DNA from: JAHOYW01 sp963664605
GTDB taxonomy: Bacteria > Verrucomicrobiota > Lentisphaeria > Victivallales > Victivallaceae
Assembly: GCA_963664605.1 (NCBI GenBank)
Contig: OY761536.1
Coordinates: 3,658,001 to 3,722,000 of the forward strand
Direction: 5' to 3'
DNA: 64,000 nucleotides
Shown here: positions 62,063 to 64,000 of the stretch, piece by piece
Position numbering within the stretch: the first letter of the stretch is position 1
Layout: every line of letters begins with the position of its first letter
Notes under the pieces: model-generated
Told to the model about the DNA's origin: nothing
The model's input: only the letters and a program-made list of their open reading frames with translations
Database searches by the model: none
Program-made: the position numbers and the translations under genes

Positions 62063-62545
62063 TTAATTTTTAGCGGCGGCTATTTGTTTTTGCAGACTTT
62101 CACTTTCGCGCAGCATTGTACGTAAACGCCTGATGTCGTCTGTTTCACTAACGCGATTGTAAATATCCTGTTCTTTTTCGAGTTGATCGAGCAAAGTGCT
62201 TGCCTTAACCAGATTACCCGCAAGCCAGTATTCGCGTACCGCCGCCATTTTGCAGTCAATACTGAAGTTACCGCTTCTTGACTTGAAACGTCTGGAGGCG
62301 TCAAGATAAATTTCCGCTGATTCTTTGTAACGTCCGGCGCTTGATAAACTGCGTGCCAGCGCGATAACTTCTTTTGCGTCATTGCGGTTCTTGATCCTGA
62401 AAATCGGAACTGCGCCCTGGTTAGGAGCAAAAGCGGTTTCCTGCATCTGGGGTTTTTCGGGCTTCTTTGAATCAAACCAGTAACAGCCGCTTAAGCTGAT
62501 TCCAGTTATGATTGATACTACTGTTAACATTGCGATTCTTTTCAT
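62063..62545 (-). CDS. Lipoprotein with TPR-like helices, first gene of the Exb-like operon
   Basis: 160 residues. Lipobox LSGC (Cys21) after a short basic signal (MKRIAMLTVVSIITGISLSGC). The rest is helical with a TPR-like pair (VIALARSLSSAGRYKESAEIYLDASRRF, REYWLAGNLVKASTLLDQLEKEQDIYN). Predicted outer-membrane-facing lipoprotein that could be the anchor of a periplasm-spanning complex, as Pal is for Tol. AAAGGAG precedes the ATG. A TATAAT on the minus strand lies about 120 bases upstream. Confidence 0.7.
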   Translation of the reverse strand: MKRIAMLTVVSIITGISLSGCYWFDSKKPEKPQMQETAFAPNQGAVPIFRIKNRNDAKEVIALARSLSSAGRYKESAEIYLDASRRFKSRSGNFSIDCKMAAVREYWLAGNLVKASTLLDQLEKEQDIYNRVSETDDIRRLRTMLRESESLQKQIAAAKN

Positions 62546-62667
62546 GATAAAACTCCTTTTTTAAGTGTTTTTTGGTTTTGTTTCATACTTTATTACTTGT
62601 TTCATTGATACTGTTTTAATTTTTTTGTCCTCCTTTTATTAATTAGTTTTGAACTTATTCTTAGACG

Positions 62668-62673
62668 ATTATA
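62668..62673 (-). promoter_or_regulatory. Probable -10 element of the Exb-like operon
   Basis: TATAAT on the minus strand, in front of a leader of about 115 bases. No good -35 hexamer at 17 bases (CCGAAC). A GGAGG far from any ATG lies in the leader (62627-62637). Confidence 0.4.
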
Positions 62674-62785
62674 CAAAATCTTTATTTATTGTTCGGCGCT
62701 GAAAAAACAATCTCACGGCTGTTTGAAAAATTTTTTCTATAATTTTTCACTTGATAAAAGAACAAAATCAAGGTACTGTAAGAAT

Positions 62786-63706
62786 ATGGAAAACATTTTA
62801 ATGCAAAGATTTAGACATGCCGCACTCATAGCTCCAGCCGGCAAAGCTGAAAAAAAAGACGTAGACACCAGCGTTGAACTGCTGGAGAAAGCCGGTCTGC
62901 GGGTAACTGTGATGCCACATGTCATTTCCGATTCCGGAGAAAGCTATTTGTCGGCGCCTTTGAAAGAGCGGCTTCAGGATCTTCATGCCTGCTGGCGGGA
63001 TAAATCAGTGGATCTGATCTTCTGTGTGCGCGGCGGCTTCGGGTCGGCCCATCTGCTGCCGAAAATAAACTGGCATCTGCTGCGAACCAGAAAAATTCCA
63101 TTTATCGGGTACAGCGATATTACCGCGCTCCATATGGCTATGCTTCAGGAAAAAGCCGGTACTCCCATAACGGCTCCCATGCCGCTTTTTTTCAATAAAG
63201 CTTTATTTGAAAATGAAGATAATCAATATACCCGCAACTCCATGCGCCAGGCGTTAACCGGTGAAATTCCGCCGGGAACCGAGATCACTATGCCTGGCGA
63301 TAAAAGTTTCAATATAATAGAACCGGGATACGCATTATGTAAACCGGTTGCCGCTAATTTGAGTGTCTTAGCAAGTCTATGCGGGACAAAATGGTTCCCG
63401 CGGCTCCGTCACAGAGCATTGATTATTGAAGATTTGAACGAACCCTTGTATAAAATCGACCGTTATTTGACCCAACTTCAACAATGCGGAGCTTTCAAAG
63501 GCTGTGAAGCCCTGCTTTTCGGACAGTTCAACAACTGCGGAGAGGAAAAGGAAAAACAAAAATTATTCCAGCGCTTCGCACAATACATCAAGGGCCCGGT
63601 AATCGCCGACTTTCCTTTCGGTCACGAATTCCCCAGCGTATCCATAAACATGCGCCATCACCTAAGAATAGAAAAAGACGGCAAAATATACATCATCGAT
63701 ACCTAA
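62786..63706 (+). CDS. S66 family LD-carboxypeptidase (LdcA/MccF-like)
   Basis: 306 residues. The S66 triad is visible: GYSDITALH (nucleophile Ser), ALIIEDLNEPLYKIDRYL (Glu) and FPFGHEFPSVSIN (His). VRGGFGSAHLLPKI and the APAGK start match the family. It would cut the L,D bond between meso-DAP and D-Ala in murein tetrapeptides during recycling, acting in the cytoplasm; MccF-type peptidases of microcin self-immunity share the fold. The ATG at 62786 is chosen; the frame opens earlier with TTG and the Shine-Dalgarno is weak. It is divergent from the Exb-like operon and ended by the hairpin 63712-63745. Confidence 0.88.
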   Translation: MENILMQRFRHAALIAPAGKAEKKDVDTSVELLEKAGLRVTVMPHVISDSGESYLSAPLKERLQDLHACWRDKSVDLIFCVRGGFGSAHLLPKINWHLLRTRKIPFIGYSDITALHMAMLQEKAGTPITAPMPLFFNKALFENEDNQYTRNSMRQALTGEIPPGTEITMPGDKSFNIIEPGYALCKPVAANLSVLASLCGTKWFPRLRHRALIIEDLNEPLYKIDRYLTQLQQCGAFKGCEALLFGQFNNCGEEKEKQKLFQRFAQYIKGPVIADFPFGHEFPSVSINMRHHLRIEKDGKIYIIDT

Positions 63707-63711
63707 AATGA

Positions 63712-63745
63712 CTCTTGCGAAATATAAGTTTCGCAAGAGAGTTTT
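63712..63745 (+). terminator. Rho-independent terminator after the LD-carboxypeptidase gene
   Basis: CTCTTGCGAAA (63712-63722) pairs perfectly with TTTCGCAAGAG (63729-63739), loop TATAAG, followed by AGTTTT. An 11-bp stem. Confidence 0.85.
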
Positions 63746-63813
63746 AAGGATTAATATTTAAGTTTTTTAACCTAAAAAATAATTACTTGAATGCAAAGGA
63801 TTCTTTAAAAAAG

Positions 63814-63848
63814 GCACCGCTCCCGGGAGCGCTGGTCTTCAGACCGGC
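63814..63848. repeat. REP-like pair of palindromes near the right edge
   Basis: CGCTCCCGGGAGCG is a 14-bp palindrome at 63818-63831. It is followed at once by GCTGGTCTTCAGACCGGC (63831-63848), whose arms pair around TC. The two-hairpin layout recalls REP copy A, but the sequence differs and GTAG is absent, so it is a second family. Beyond it, to 64000, I see no gene. Confidence 0.55.
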
Positions 63849-64000
63849 AACTCTTAGCAGTTTGAAAAAGATATAAAGCCAGTATCCGTTGCCTTACAAA
63901 AAGCATTGGAATTGGCATATCAACGTTACGAGCTTACAGCCCTATAATGCACATCCTCAATCCACACTTGGCTTATTCATTCTGAGTTTTTTGGTGAAAC

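Noticed and set aside
1..64000. tRNA, rRNA, CRISPR, prophage or insertion-sequence ends
   Set aside because: None was seen by eye; a tRNAscan or CRISPR search could still find a short one. The only mobile-type gene is the RAYT.

Overview
The window looks like a chromosomal segment of an anaerobic, Gram-negative PVC-group bacterium, most likely Lentisphaerota (an inference from gene content, not tested by search). The signs are a pseudopilin with a classic prepilin N-terminus of the kind expanded in Lentisphaerota and Planctomycetota, a formylglycine sulfatase beside an AraC regulator, L-fucose isomerase, several lipoprotein signal peptides, a ferredoxin-dependent 2-oxoacid oxidoreductase, and many secreted Lys/Ala-rich proteins. 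It is dense, ordinary chromosome: no prophage, CRISPR array, rRNA or tRNA was seen. The one mobile-type locus is a REP/RAYT island.

Layout. 0-2.6 kb: trpE-trpG-trpD (left end cut) on the minus strand behind a textbook transcription attenuator with a WWWCCW leader peptide. 2.7-7.5 kb: secreted parvulin foldase, a secreted lectin-like protein, and an SH3-protein/HtrA-like lipoprotein protease pair. 7.6-10 kb: sulfatase with divergent AraC regulator. 10-17.5 kb: a translationally coupled operon of GT2 polysaccharide synthase, pseudopilin, GH5-like glycosidase and PA14/SGNH-like protein, with a 16-bp palindrome in its leader. 17.6-30 kb: sugar and solute metabolism: NAD-dependent epimerase, GntR/LacI-type regulator, GltS symporter, an SDR carrying a degenerate aldolase domain, CstA, a DAACS transporter fused to a solute-binding domain, fucI and rfbA.

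30-40 kb: a split MetH (catalytic protein plus separate reactivation-domain protein), murC, then a RAYT transposase gene with REP elements, then the start of the division cluster (ftsI, ftsL-like, rsmH, mraZ) with a four-repeat MraZ operator at exact 10-bp spacing. A 191-nt inverted-repeat-bounded element, possibly a structured RNA, lies upstream of mraZ. 40-47 kb: SF1 helicase, a membrane-anchored MerR-like protein, ribF, divergent coaD and yceD-like, and a repeat-rich secreted protein. 47-53 kb: LacI/Gfo-Idh operon, a surface-repeat lipoprotein, and a PadR/HAAS pair with a consensus promoter overlapped by inverted repeats.

53-57 kb: a three-gene 2-oxoacid:ferredoxin oxidoreductase operon (beta-gamma fused) with a near-consensus -24/-12 promoter, facing a divergent sigma-54 activator gene (57-58.5 kb). 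58.5-62.5 kb: a seven-gene minus-strand operon joining ExbB/ExbD-like motor proteins, a TonB-like proline-rich protein and four secreted or membrane proteins of unknown family; this is the best candidate for an undescribed envelope system. The right end holds an LD-carboxypeptidase, its terminator and a second REP-like palindrome pair.
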